DNA of 19,542 bases, taken from Fidelibacterota bacterium UBA7300 (GTDB lineage: Bacteria; Fidelibacterota; Marinisomatia; Marinisomatales; UBA2128). The notes under the pieces were generated by a model. The model was not told where the DNA came from. It worked only from the letters and a program-made list of their open reading frames with translations, and ran no database searches. The stretch is from positions 5,866 through 25,407 of the forward strand of contig DKQU01000043.1 of assembly GCA_002471865.1 (NCBI GenBank), read 5' to 3'. The position numbers and the translations under genes were made by a program. Shown piece by piece: positions 7,558 through 14,284 of the stretch (positions within the stretch are counted from its first letter, which is position 1; each line of letters begins with the position of its first letter).

Positions 7558-8101
7558 CCAACTGAAGAAAACAGCTGAGAAGATCAAGATAATTTTGACG
7601 GATGTGGATGGTGTTCTTACTGACGGTACAATCTACAAAGGAAACGAAGGAGCTGAGTTCAAACGCTTTTCGGTATTGGATGGAGCCGGAGTAGCACTCG
7701 CACATGAGGCTGGTATGAAAGTAGCACTTATCTCCGGGCGGTATTCTCCTGCGACTGAATCGAGGGCAAAAGAACTAGGTCTGGAAGACGATTGTTACCA
7801 AGGTTATTTGAATAAAGCTGCAATTTATGAGCATTTGAAAGAGAAATATGATTTTGAAGATGAAGAAGCTGTCTTTATCGGTGATGATCTTATAGACATT
7901 GAGGTGATGGAGAGAGTCGGACTTCCTATAGCAGTCGCTAATGCAGTTGCACCTGTAAAATCAATCGCCAAACTGATTACTGAAGCGAATGGCGGAGAAG
8001 GTGCTTTTCGGGAAGCAATAGAAGCAATTCTGAAGTCACGGGGAGAATATGAAACAACAATTTTATCTCTGAGAGACAAAATCAGGGAAAGTAAGGTATG
8101 A
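7550..8101 (+). CDS. kdsC: 3-deoxy-manno-octulosonate-8-phosphatase (HAD family)
   Basis: 183 residues. This is a cap-less HAD phosphatase. It has the nucleophile motif TDVDGVLTDG (17-26, with Asp18 and Asp20), motif II in ALISGRYS (59-66), a lysine in LNKAA (87-91) and the Mg-binding motif IGDDLID (110-116). The C-terminal GGEGAFRE (148-155) matches the tail that covers the active site in KdsC tetramers. It removes phosphate from Kdo-8-P to release Kdo for KdsB. It begins at an ATG overlapping kdsA by 8 nt (ATGAGTGA) and its stop overlaps kdsD by 4 nt. Confidence 0.95.
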   Translation: MSDQLKKTAEKIKIILTDVDGVLTDGTIYKGNEGAEFKRFSVLDGAGVALAHEAGMKVALISGRYSPATESRAKELGLEDDCYQGYLNKAAIYEHLKEKYDFEDEEAVFIGDDLIDIEVMERVGLPIAVANAVAPVKSIAKLITEANGGEGAFREAIEAILKSRGEYETTILSLRDKIRESKV

Positions 8102-9093
8102 GTATAAATAAGAAAAAAGACGGGAATAATATTCAGGTAGGAAAAGAGGTTATTCAGATCGAAGCGGATGCAGTAGCCCAACTGGCCGATCGCATAGATG
8201 AACAATTTAATCAAGCGGTGGAATGTATTTTCAATTGCGGGGGAAGGGTGATTGTCTCTGGTATGGGGAAATCAGGACTAATCTCACAGAAGATCGCTTC
8301 AACTCTTGCAAGTACAGGAACTCCCGCACAATTTGTTCACCCGGGAGAAGCCATTCATGGTGATCTTGGTATGATTACTGACAAAGATATTGTACTGGCA
8401 GTTTCCAATAGCGGTGAAACACATGAGCTGATACAACTCATGCCGGCCATACGGAGGTTGGGAGTATCTGTTATTGGCCTTGTTGGCAGACGGGAAAGCA
8501 ATGTTAGTTCCATGGTTGATATTGTAATTGATACCAGCGTCGAACGGGAAGCTTGTACACTTGATTTAGCTCCGACGGCCAGTACCACTGCCATGCTCGC
8601 AATGGGTGATGCGCTGGCAGTAGCACTCTTGGAAAAACGAGGTTTCCAGCGGGAAGATTTTGCTCTGCTGCATCCAGGAGGAACGCTGGGGAAACAGCTG
8701 CTTCTCACTGTCAGAGAGATTATGCACTCAGGCGATGATCTTCCAATCGTCGCTAGAGATGCTGATGTGAAAAGCGCATTGCTGACAATGAGTGAAAAAC
8801 GACTAGGAGTAGCAATCGTACTTGATGAGGACGGGAATTTAGCAGGAATTATCACTGATGGTGATATTCGTCGGGCACTTGAAAAAAGTGACCATATCTT
8901 TGATAAAACTGCTGAGTTTCTTATGGCTTCCGATCCGAAGTGGGTCTCTCAAGACACCCTCGCTATTAACGGCTTAGAAATTATGGAGAAGTATTCTATT
9001 ACCAGTTTATTCGTCTATGAAGATGAGGCCAATAATAGAAAACCTGTGGGAATTGTCCACATCCATGACATTCTAAAGGCAGGTATAATGTGA
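8098..9093 (+). CDS. kdsD: Arabinose-5-phosphate isomerase (SIS domain plus two CBS domains)
   Basis: 331 residues, the usual length of KdsD/KpsF. The SIS domain spans about 40-175, with VSGMGKSGLISQKIASTLASTG (53-74, in part), HPGEAIHGDLG (81-91), VSNSGET (102-108) and LAPTASTTAMLAMGDALA (157-174), followed by LLHPGGTLGKQLL (190-202). Two CBS modules follow at ~205-262 and ~277-331, typical of the family and possibly regulatory. It interconverts ribulose 5-phosphate and arabinose 5-phosphate, the first committed step to Kdo. The ATGA overlap with kdsC and the GTGA overlap with the next gene show tight coupling. The context favours the LPS pathway gene over a capsule-linked kpsF copy. Confidence 0.94.
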   Translation: MSINKKKDGNNIQVGKEVIQIEADAVAQLADRIDEQFNQAVECIFNCGGRVIVSGMGKSGLISQKIASTLASTGTPAQFVHPGEAIHGDLGMITDKDIVLAVSNSGETHELIQLMPAIRRLGVSVIGLVGRRESNVSSMVDIVIDTSVEREACTLDLAPTASTTAMLAMGDALAVALLEKRGFQREDFALLHPGGTLGKQLLLTVREIMHSGDDLPIVARDADVKSALLTMSEKRLGVAIVLDEDGNLAGIITDGDIRRALEKSDHIFDKTAEFLMASDPKWVSQDTLAINGLEIMEKYSITSLFVYEDEANNRKPVGIVHIHDILKAGIM

Positions 9094-9830
9094 TACGTCC
9101 CCTGATTATATTAACATTAATTGTATTCATTTCAGGATGCAGTGAAAACAATCAAAAGGAAACTTTACTTAGCAGTTCCATTCCAGATCAAGAGAGTTGG
9201 AATTCTACTATCTTCATGACTCGAGAAGGAAAAAAGAGAGCTGTGATACGGTCTGGTCATCTTTCGAATTATGAGAGCAAAGCGAAGGATGAGAAAAGAG
9301 AGTTTAATAAGCTTATCTCAACACTAATAAGAACAAATGCTCCCCCTATTGAAAAAGAAGAGGCAATAGAAGAATTGAGAGGGAAATACAGTGATTATTT
9401 TGGTGAAGTTGATCTTCGAATTGCATCTTTAAAGGAGTTAAGTGAAATTCAAAAAACCGCTAACTCAAAGTTCAAGAAGATTATCAATACATCAATTCTA
9501 GATGAAAAAGTAGAAGCTGATTTTTATTCTACTGAAGAGAGGCACATGTCTAACTTAAAATCTGAAATGGCGTATGTGTATGGGGACACAAAAAAGGACT
9601 CCATGCTGGCAATAGGAAATGTGGTGGTTGTTTCGGACAGCGGAGTGACTCTTTTTACCGATTCTCTAATGTGGAACAGTATTGATTCTCTTATCACAAC
9701 TGACGATACTGTTATGTTTATTACTGAGAACAATGATACTCTCAAAGGTGTTGGCTTTCAGTCTAATGCTGATTTGACTCATTACAAGTTTTATGATGCA
9801 TCAGGAGTAACGGATAGAACATATGAGTAA
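9090..9830 (+). CDS. lptC: LptC-like lipoprotein with a helical insert (LPS export)
   Basis: 246 residues, against about 180-190 for many LptC proteins. The start is a GTG at 9090 overlapping the kdsD stop by 4 nt. MIRPLIILTLIVFISGC is a lipoprotein signal peptide with lipobox ISGC and acylated Cys17, as in Bacteroidota-type LptC rather than the membrane-anchored E. coli form. Residues ~36-62 and ~139-240 give the beta-strand pattern of LptC/OstA domains (AYVYGDTKKDSMLAIGNVVVVS, in part, then LFTDSLMWNS, DDTVMFITENNDTLKGVGF and HYKFYDASGV). Between them, residues ~66-138 are charged and helix-like and have no counterpart I recall. LptC receives LPS from LptBFG and passes it to LptA in the periplasm. 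Position between kdsD and lptB strongly supports the call; primary sequence similarity is modest. Confidence 0.82.
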   Translation: MIRPLIILTLIVFISGCSENNQKETLLSSSIPDQESWNSTIFMTREGKKRAVIRSGHLSNYESKAKDEKREFNKLISTLIRTNAPPIEKEEAIEELRGKYSDYFGEVDLRIASLKELSEIQKTANSKFKKIINTSILDEKVEADFYSTEERHMSNLKSEMAYVYGDTKKDSMLAIGNVVVVSDSGVTLFTDSLMWNSIDSLITTDDTVMFITENNDTLKGVGFQSNADLTHYKFYDASGVTDRTYE

Positions 9831-10569
9831 TCAGTCATCAAATAATTTGATGCTTAGCGTAACAGAACTGAGAAAACGTTATGGAAAGAAAGTCGTTGTA
9901 GACGACGTAAACTTGGAGTTGAAGAAAGGTGAGATTGTTGGTCTTTTAGGTCCCAATGGTGCAGGGAAGACGACAACTTTCTACATGATTACAGGCATGA
10001 TCCAGCCGAACAGGGGACGTATTTCCCTCGGCGATGAAGATATTACGGATCTTCCTATGTATAAGCGTGCACGGAAGGGGATTGGCTATCTGGCTCAAGA
10101 GCCATCAATCTTCAGTAAATTGACTGTTGAAGACAATCTTCGTTTAGTTCTTGAAATGACCAGCTTACCTCTAACTGTTCAGAAAGAAAAACTTGAAAAG
10201 ATTCTTGAAGATTTATCCATCACCGCTATTCGAAAATCGAAAGGATATAATTTGTCTGGAGGCGAACGGCGAAGGGTAGAGATTAGTAGAGCATTGGTGA
10301 TGGACCCGGATTTCATTCTTCTGGATGAACCTTTTGCAGGAATCGACCCAATTGCTGTAGAGGATATTCAAGGAATTATCCACTCTCTAAAGAAACGAGG
10401 TATCGGTGTATTTATTACGGATCATAACGTTCGTGAAACCTTGTCAGTCACTGATCGAGCTTACCTCCTTTATGACGGCAGCATTTTAATGTCTGGGACA
10501 GCAGATTCTCTTGCAGATGATCCTGAAGCTAGAAAACTGTATTTGGGAGAAAAGTTTAAACTGAATTGA
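9823..10569 (+). CDS. lptB: LPS export ABC transporter ATP-binding protein
   Basis: 248 residues with a full ABC ATPase set: Walker A GPNGAGKTT (43-51), Q-loop LAQEPSIF (90-97, Gln92), signature LSGGERRRVEISRAL (144-158), Walker B FILLDEP (164-170) with FAGIDPIAV after it, and the switch His201 in ITDHNV. The GERRRVEIARAL-type signature and FAGIDPIAVEDIQ are specific to LptB rather than other ABC ATPases. It powers extraction of LPS from the inner membrane with LptF and LptG, which are not in this window. The ATG overlaps the lptC stop by 8 nt (ATGAGTAA), and rpoN follows after 1 bp, an arrangement shared with many proteobacteria. Confidence 0.95.
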   Translation: MSNQSSNNLMLSVTELRKRYGKKVVVDDVNLELKKGEIVGLLGPNGAGKTTTFYMITGMIQPNRGRISLGDEDITDLPMYKRARKGIGYLAQEPSIFSKLTVEDNLRLVLEMTSLPLTVQKEKLEKILEDLSITAIRKSKGYNLSGGERRRVEISRALVMDPDFILLDEPFAGIDPIAVEDIQGIIHSLKKRGIGVFITDHNVRETLSVTDRAYLLYDGSILMSGTADSLADDPEARKLYLGEKFKLN

Positions 10570-10570
10570 A

Positions 10571-11920
10571 ATGTCAGAACTGAGACAAACTTTCGAACAA
10601 AAACTAAAGCTTTCACCTCAGCAGTTTTTACAGACAGCTCTTTTGCAGCTTAATTCGCTGGCACTAGAAGGACGGATAGAAGAGGAATTGGCTGAAAATC
10701 CATTGCTCGAGTTGACTGAAAATACTGTTGAACCCGAAGAAGACGGGGAGCAGAATGAGGAGAATGAAATTGACTGGGATGATGATGAATATGAGACGAT
10801 CCGTTCACCTCAGAGTAAATCCACAGACCGACAGGGAATGCCGCTGCCGGCCACTCCTGATCCTATTGATCGTCTCTTAGAGCAGATTAGTCTGCTTGAG
10901 CTTCCAGCCGAAGATAAATTAATAGCTGAAGAGATCGCCTGGAATGTTGATGAGAAGGGATACTTGGCCACAGATGTTGAAATACTGGCTGACAGGTTGG
11001 ACGCATCTCTTGGGGATATTGAACGATTGCTGTACTTAATTCAGCATCTTACACCTCCGGGGATTGGAGCCAGAAATCTGCAGGAATGTCTAGCGGCGCA
11101 GCTTGAAGTGCTGGGAGAAGATGGTCTTCCGTTGGTTATTGTCAATGGACACTTTGATGATTTTGCTAATCGCCGGTTTGAGAAACTGAAGCAGCACATT
11201 GGTTGCTCTCAAGAGGAGCTGAATGATGCTAAGGAGGTGATTGCTCATCTGAACCCCAAACCGGGAGAAGGTTCACCAACCTCAGAAGCAGATTATATAT
11301 TGCCAGACTTTTTCATAGAGGAAGTGGATGGAGAACTCGTTATCACATTAAATGATTCAAATCTACCCGATCTTCAAATTTCTCCGGTTTATCGGGATAT
11401 GCTTCGTAGTAGTAACGGTTCCGATGCTCAAACAAAGCAATTCTTACGGCAGAAGATGGAGTCAGCTAAGTGGTTTTTGCAGGCTGTGCAATCTCGGCAG
11501 GTAACAATGATGAGAGTGATGAAGACAATAATGGATCTTCAGCCGGAATTCTTCATGGGAGATACTAATAGACTTAAACCAATGATTTTGAAAGACGTGG
11601 CTGATAGAATTGAGATGGATATTTCCACGGTCAGCCGTGTGACACGGGGTAAATATGTCCAAACTCCTTTTGGTACATATGAACTGAAGCACTTTTTCAC
11701 CGAAGGGATGACAACCAGTGATGGGGAGGAAGTGTCTACCCGTATCGTTAAGGAGAAGTTAAAAACAATAGTAGAAGGTGAAGACAAATCTCATCCGTAT
11801 TCAGATGATAAATTAGCAGAGATCATGATGAACAAGGGATATCCGATTGCTCGAAGAACCGTGGCAAAATATCGTGAACAATTGAGAATCCCCGTAGCGA
11901 GATTGCGGAGAGAATTGTAA
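10571..11920 (+). CDS. rpoN: RNA polymerase sigma-54 factor
   Basis: 449 residues. Region I, the glutamine-rich activator-responsive part, is LRQTFEQKLKLSPQQFLQTALLQLN (4-28, in part) and ends AENPLLEL (41-48). Region II is an acidic linker (~50-76, many Asp and Glu). The core-binding domain spans ~95-240, with LTPPGIGARNLQECL (160-174). The DNA-binding part has a helix-turn-helix at ~340-361 (VADRIEMDISTVSRVTRGKY), and the RpoN box ARRTVAKYR (427-435) recognises the -24 element. It directs RNA polymerase to -24/-12 promoters and depends on AAA+ activators. It sits 1 bp after lptB. No hpf, ptsN or rapZ genes follow, unlike in proteobacteria; hflK comes next after 34 bp. A consensus target for this protein lies at the head of the operon (4350-4366). 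Confidence 0.96.
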   Translation: MSELRQTFEQKLKLSPQQFLQTALLQLNSLALEGRIEEELAENPLLELTENTVEPEEDGEQNEENEIDWDDDEYETIRSPQSKSTDRQGMPLPATPDPIDRLLEQISLLELPAEDKLIAEEIAWNVDEKGYLATDVEILADRLDASLGDIERLLYLIQHLTPPGIGARNLQECLAAQLEVLGEDGLPLVIVNGHFDDFANRRFEKLKQHIGCSQEELNDAKEVIAHLNPKPGEGSPTSEADYILPDFFIEEVDGELVITLNDSNLPDLQISPVYRDMLRSSNGSDAQTKQFLRQKMESAKWFLQAVQSRQVTMMRVMKTIMDLQPEFFMGDTNRLKPMILKDVADRIEMDISTVSRVTRGKYVQTPFGTYELKHFFTEGMTTSDGEEVSTRIVKEKLKTIVEGEDKSHPYSDDKLAEIMMNKGYPIARRTVAKYREQLRIPVARLRREL

Positions 11921-11954
11921 CTTAAACGATGTATTACACTAAAAGGAGAAAGTA

Positions 11955-12896
11955 ATGGCACAGAAAATAATGGTTGGTGACAAGGAGGTTAAAATTCCTG
12001 AGTTGAAGATCGGGAAAATCACCCTGATTCTCATTTTGATTGTGGTCTGGGTGGCGTTGACTTCCTTTTACACAGTAGGACCGGATGAAGAAGGAGTCGT
12101 CCGCCGATTTGGAGAGTTGGTCCGGACGGAAGGGAGCGGACTTCATTTCAAATTCCCATATCCTATTGAGAGAGTAGATAGACCAAAAGTCACAGAGGTA
12201 AAAGAAATCTCTGTGGGCACCGTTGCAGCTGAAGCAAAGATGCTCACCGGAGATGAGAATATTGTTCTGGTGGAAGTTCGTATCCAATACAAAATCAAGG
12301 ATGCGGCTGCATATCTTTTCAATGTGCAGGATGTTCCTGAGGTCATTAAAGACGCAACTGAATCAGCTCTTAGACAGGTGGTAGGAAGTCATCCTATTGA
12401 CGCTCCATTGACGGAAAAAAAAGCTGAAATAATGGATGAAATCCGACTTGAGCTTCAAGAGATGCTGGACAATTACAATTGCGGTATTGATGTTCGGCAG
12501 GTTCAGCTTCAGGATGTGAATCCACCCCGCGAAGTTGATCATGCTTTTAAGGATGTCCAGAGTGCCAAAGAAGAGAAAGAGCAGCTGATAAACGAAGCAC
12601 TTGGTTACAAGAACGATCTCATTCCCAAGGCGCGAGGTGAAGGACAACAGATGATACGTGGAGCAGAAGCATATAAAGCTGAACGAATAAGCAAAGCAGA
12701 AGGAGATGCTGATAAGTTCCGCTCAGTTCTTAACGAGTATAAGAAAGCGAAGGATATTACAGAGAAACGTCTTTACTTAGAGACGATGGAGAAGATACTA
12801 CCCGGAATCGAGAAGTACATTATTGATGATGAATCGGGAAGTCTGCTGAATATCCTGCCGCTGGACAAAATGAAATCATCACTAGGAGGAAGATAA
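11955..12896 (+). CDS. hflK: HflK, SPFH-domain subunit of the HflKC complex
   Basis: 313 residues, against about 420 in E. coli; the glycine-rich cytoplasmic N-terminal extension is missing. One transmembrane segment (~22-40) is followed by the SPFH/band 7 domain: YTVGPDEEGVVRRFGE (39-54), GLHFKFPYPIERV (62-74), the HflK-typical MLTGDENIVLVEV (96-108), YNCGIDVRQVQLQDVNPP (174-191) and a long coiled coil with RGAEAYKAERISKAEGDA (235-252). HflK and HflC form a large membrane cage around FtsH and modulate its proteolysis, with the SPFH part on the periplasmic side. AAGGAG at 11943-11948 stands 6 nt before the ATG. It overlaps hflC by 1 nt. No ftsH gene is in the window. Confidence 0.92.
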   Translation: MAQKIMVGDKEVKIPELKIGKITLILILIVVWVALTSFYTVGPDEEGVVRRFGELVRTEGSGLHFKFPYPIERVDRPKVTEVKEISVGTVAAEAKMLTGDENIVLVEVRIQYKIKDAAAYLFNVQDVPEVIKDATESALRQVVGSHPIDAPLTEKKAEIMDEIRLELQEMLDNYNCGIDVRQVQLQDVNPPREVDHAFKDVQSAKEEKEQLINEALGYKNDLIPKARGEGQQMIRGAEAYKAERISKAEGDADKFRSVLNEYKKAKDITEKRLYLETMEKILPGIEKYIIDDESGSLLNILPLDKMKSSLGGR

Positions 12897-13750
12897 TGAA
12901 GAAAATAGCATTGATTGTATTAGCTGTCGTGGTCGTCCTGTTTCTCTGGTTCTCCCTCTATACAATTGATGAGACGGAACAGGCGATAATTTTGGAGTTC
13001 GGTAAGCCAATGGGAGAAACTATAAGCTCTCCTGGACTTCACTTTAAGCTGCCGTGGAGGTCAGTCATCAAGTTTGAGAACCGCATCTTGGAATATGACG
13101 TAGAGCCTCAGGCAATCATCACTAAGGATAAAAAGAAGCTGGAAGTGGATAACTATGCCCGATGGCGTATCGCTGATCCACTGCTGTTCTACCGTTCCGT
13201 TCGAACTCTTAACGGAGCCCTTAGCCGGATTGACCCCATCGTCTATTCGGAGCTTCGAGTAGAGCTTGGCAAACATGTACTGAGCGATATCGTGGATTCG
13301 AATAGGGTCAAAATTATGGAAACAGTGTCGAATGAGACCCAGATAAAGTTAGCAGATTATGGTATAGATATCATCGATGTTCGAATCAAGCGTGCTGACC
13401 TCTCCAAGGAAAATGAACGTGCGGTGTTTGATCGTATGCGGGCCGAACGCCAGCGTAAGGCAAAGCAGTACCGCTCCGAGGGCGAGGAGGAAGCATTGAT
13501 GATCAGAGCTGAGACCGATAAGAAGAAGACCATTATTCTGGCCAATGCCTATAAGGAATCTCAGATTTTAAAAGGTGAGGGCGACGCAAAAGCGGTGGAA
13601 ATTTACGCTGATGCATTCAAATCTGATCCCAAGTTTTACGAGTTTATTCGAACTCTGGAAGCTTACGAAAAAGTGGTGGATAAAAAGTCAACACTGATTC
13701 TTTCCACAGACTCTGATCTATTCGATATGCTGAAGGGTACCGGCAGATGA
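12896..13750 (+). CDS. hflC: HflC, SPFH-domain subunit of the HflKC complex
   Basis: 284 residues. An N-terminal membrane anchor (MKKIALIVLAVVVVLFLWFS, 1-20) leads into an SPFH domain: IDETEQAIILEFGKP (24-38), GLHFKLPW (47-54), VDNYARWRIADPLLFYRSV (84-102), and DVRIKRADLSKENERAVFDRMRAERQRKAKQYRSEG across 161-196, the hallmark of HflC. AGGAGGA at 12884-12890, inside the end of hflK, stands 5 nt from the ATG and is the strongest ribosome binding site in the window. The stop overlaps the hslV ATG by 4 nt. It works with HflK in the inner membrane as the FtsH-modulating complex. Confidence 0.94.
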   Translation: MKKIALIVLAVVVVLFLWFSLYTIDETEQAIILEFGKPMGETISSPGLHFKLPWRSVIKFENRILEYDVEPQAIITKDKKKLEVDNYARWRIADPLLFYRSVRTLNGALSRIDPIVYSELRVELGKHVLSDIVDSNRVKIMETVSNETQIKLADYGIDIIDVRIKRADLSKENERAVFDRMRAERQRKAKQYRSEGEEEALMIRAETDKKKTIILANAYKESQILKGEGDAKAVEIYADAFKSDPKFYEFIRTLEAYEKVVDKKSTLILSTDSDLFDMLKGTGR

Positions 13751-14283
13751 AGGTTCGCTCCACAACAATCTTAGGCGTTCGGCTGAAAGGGAAAGTCGCA
13801 ATGGGCGGTGACGGTCAGGTTACACTTGGCGATATGCAGCTCAAGCAGAAAGCTGTGAAGGTACGGCAGTTCGATTCTTCCAAGACGAAAATCCTGGGCG
13901 GGTTTGCCGGGGCAGCCGCTGATGCTTTTACCCTGTTCGAGAAGTTTGAAGAGAAACTTGACGAGTACGGCGGACAGTTCCAGCGAGCCGTGGTGGAGTT
14001 GGCGAAGGATTGGCGAACAGACAAATATCTTCGGAATCTCGATGCGCTTTTGGCACTTATTAGCCATAAGCAAAGCTACATCGTTTCTGGCGACGGGAAT
14101 GTGGTGGAGCCAGATGGACCCATTGTCGGGATCGGTTCCGGCGCAGGCTATGCTCAAGCTGCAGCTGAGGCGCTGTTGAGCTGTAATGTGAATTCACCGA
14201 AAGAGATCGTCAAGAGATCGCTGAAGATTGCCTCAGACATTTGTATATACACCAACGATAATCTGACAATCCTGGAGCTGTAG
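13747..14283 (+). CDS. hslV: HslV, proteolytic subunit of the HslUV protease
   Basis: 178 residues. The catalytic threonine is expected at residue 6, in TTILGVR (6-12), so a five-residue propeptide MKVRS would have to be removed; E. coli HslV loses only its initiator Met. Counting from Thr6 as residue 1, Asp17 (Asp22 here) and Lys33 (Lys38 here) of the proteasome-type active site are in place. FAGAAADAFTLFEKFEEKL (53-71), VELAKDWRTDKYLRNL (83-98), IGSGAGYAQAAA (129-140) and DICIYTN (164-170) confirm the family. Twelve subunits form a double-ring peptidase fed by the HslU ATPase in the cytoplasm. It overlaps hflC by 4 nt and hslU follows after 1 bp. Confidence 0.96.
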   Translation: MKVRSTTILGVRLKGKVAMGGDGQVTLGDMQLKQKAVKVRQFDSSKTKILGGFAGAAADAFTLFEKFEEKLDEYGGQFQRAVVELAKDWRTDKYLRNLDALLALISHKQSYIVSGDGNVVEPDGPIVGIGSGAGYAQAAAEALLSCNVNSPKEIVKRSLKIASDICIYTNDNLTILEL

Positions 14284-14284
14284 C

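Noticed and set aside
8355..8855. A 166-codon minus-strand open frame inside kdsD
   Set aside because: It is Ser/Ile-rich and antisense to well-conserved SIS/CBS coding sequence; it is best explained as a shadow of kdsD codon use.
11921..11954. A separate promoter for hflK
   Set aside because: The 34-bp gap holds a good ribosome binding site but only poor -35/-10 candidates with a spacing of about 14.
14047..14064. TTTTGGCACTTATTAGCC as a second sigma-54 promoter
   Set aside because: The GC element is absent at the right distance from GG, and the site lies inside hslV coding sequence.
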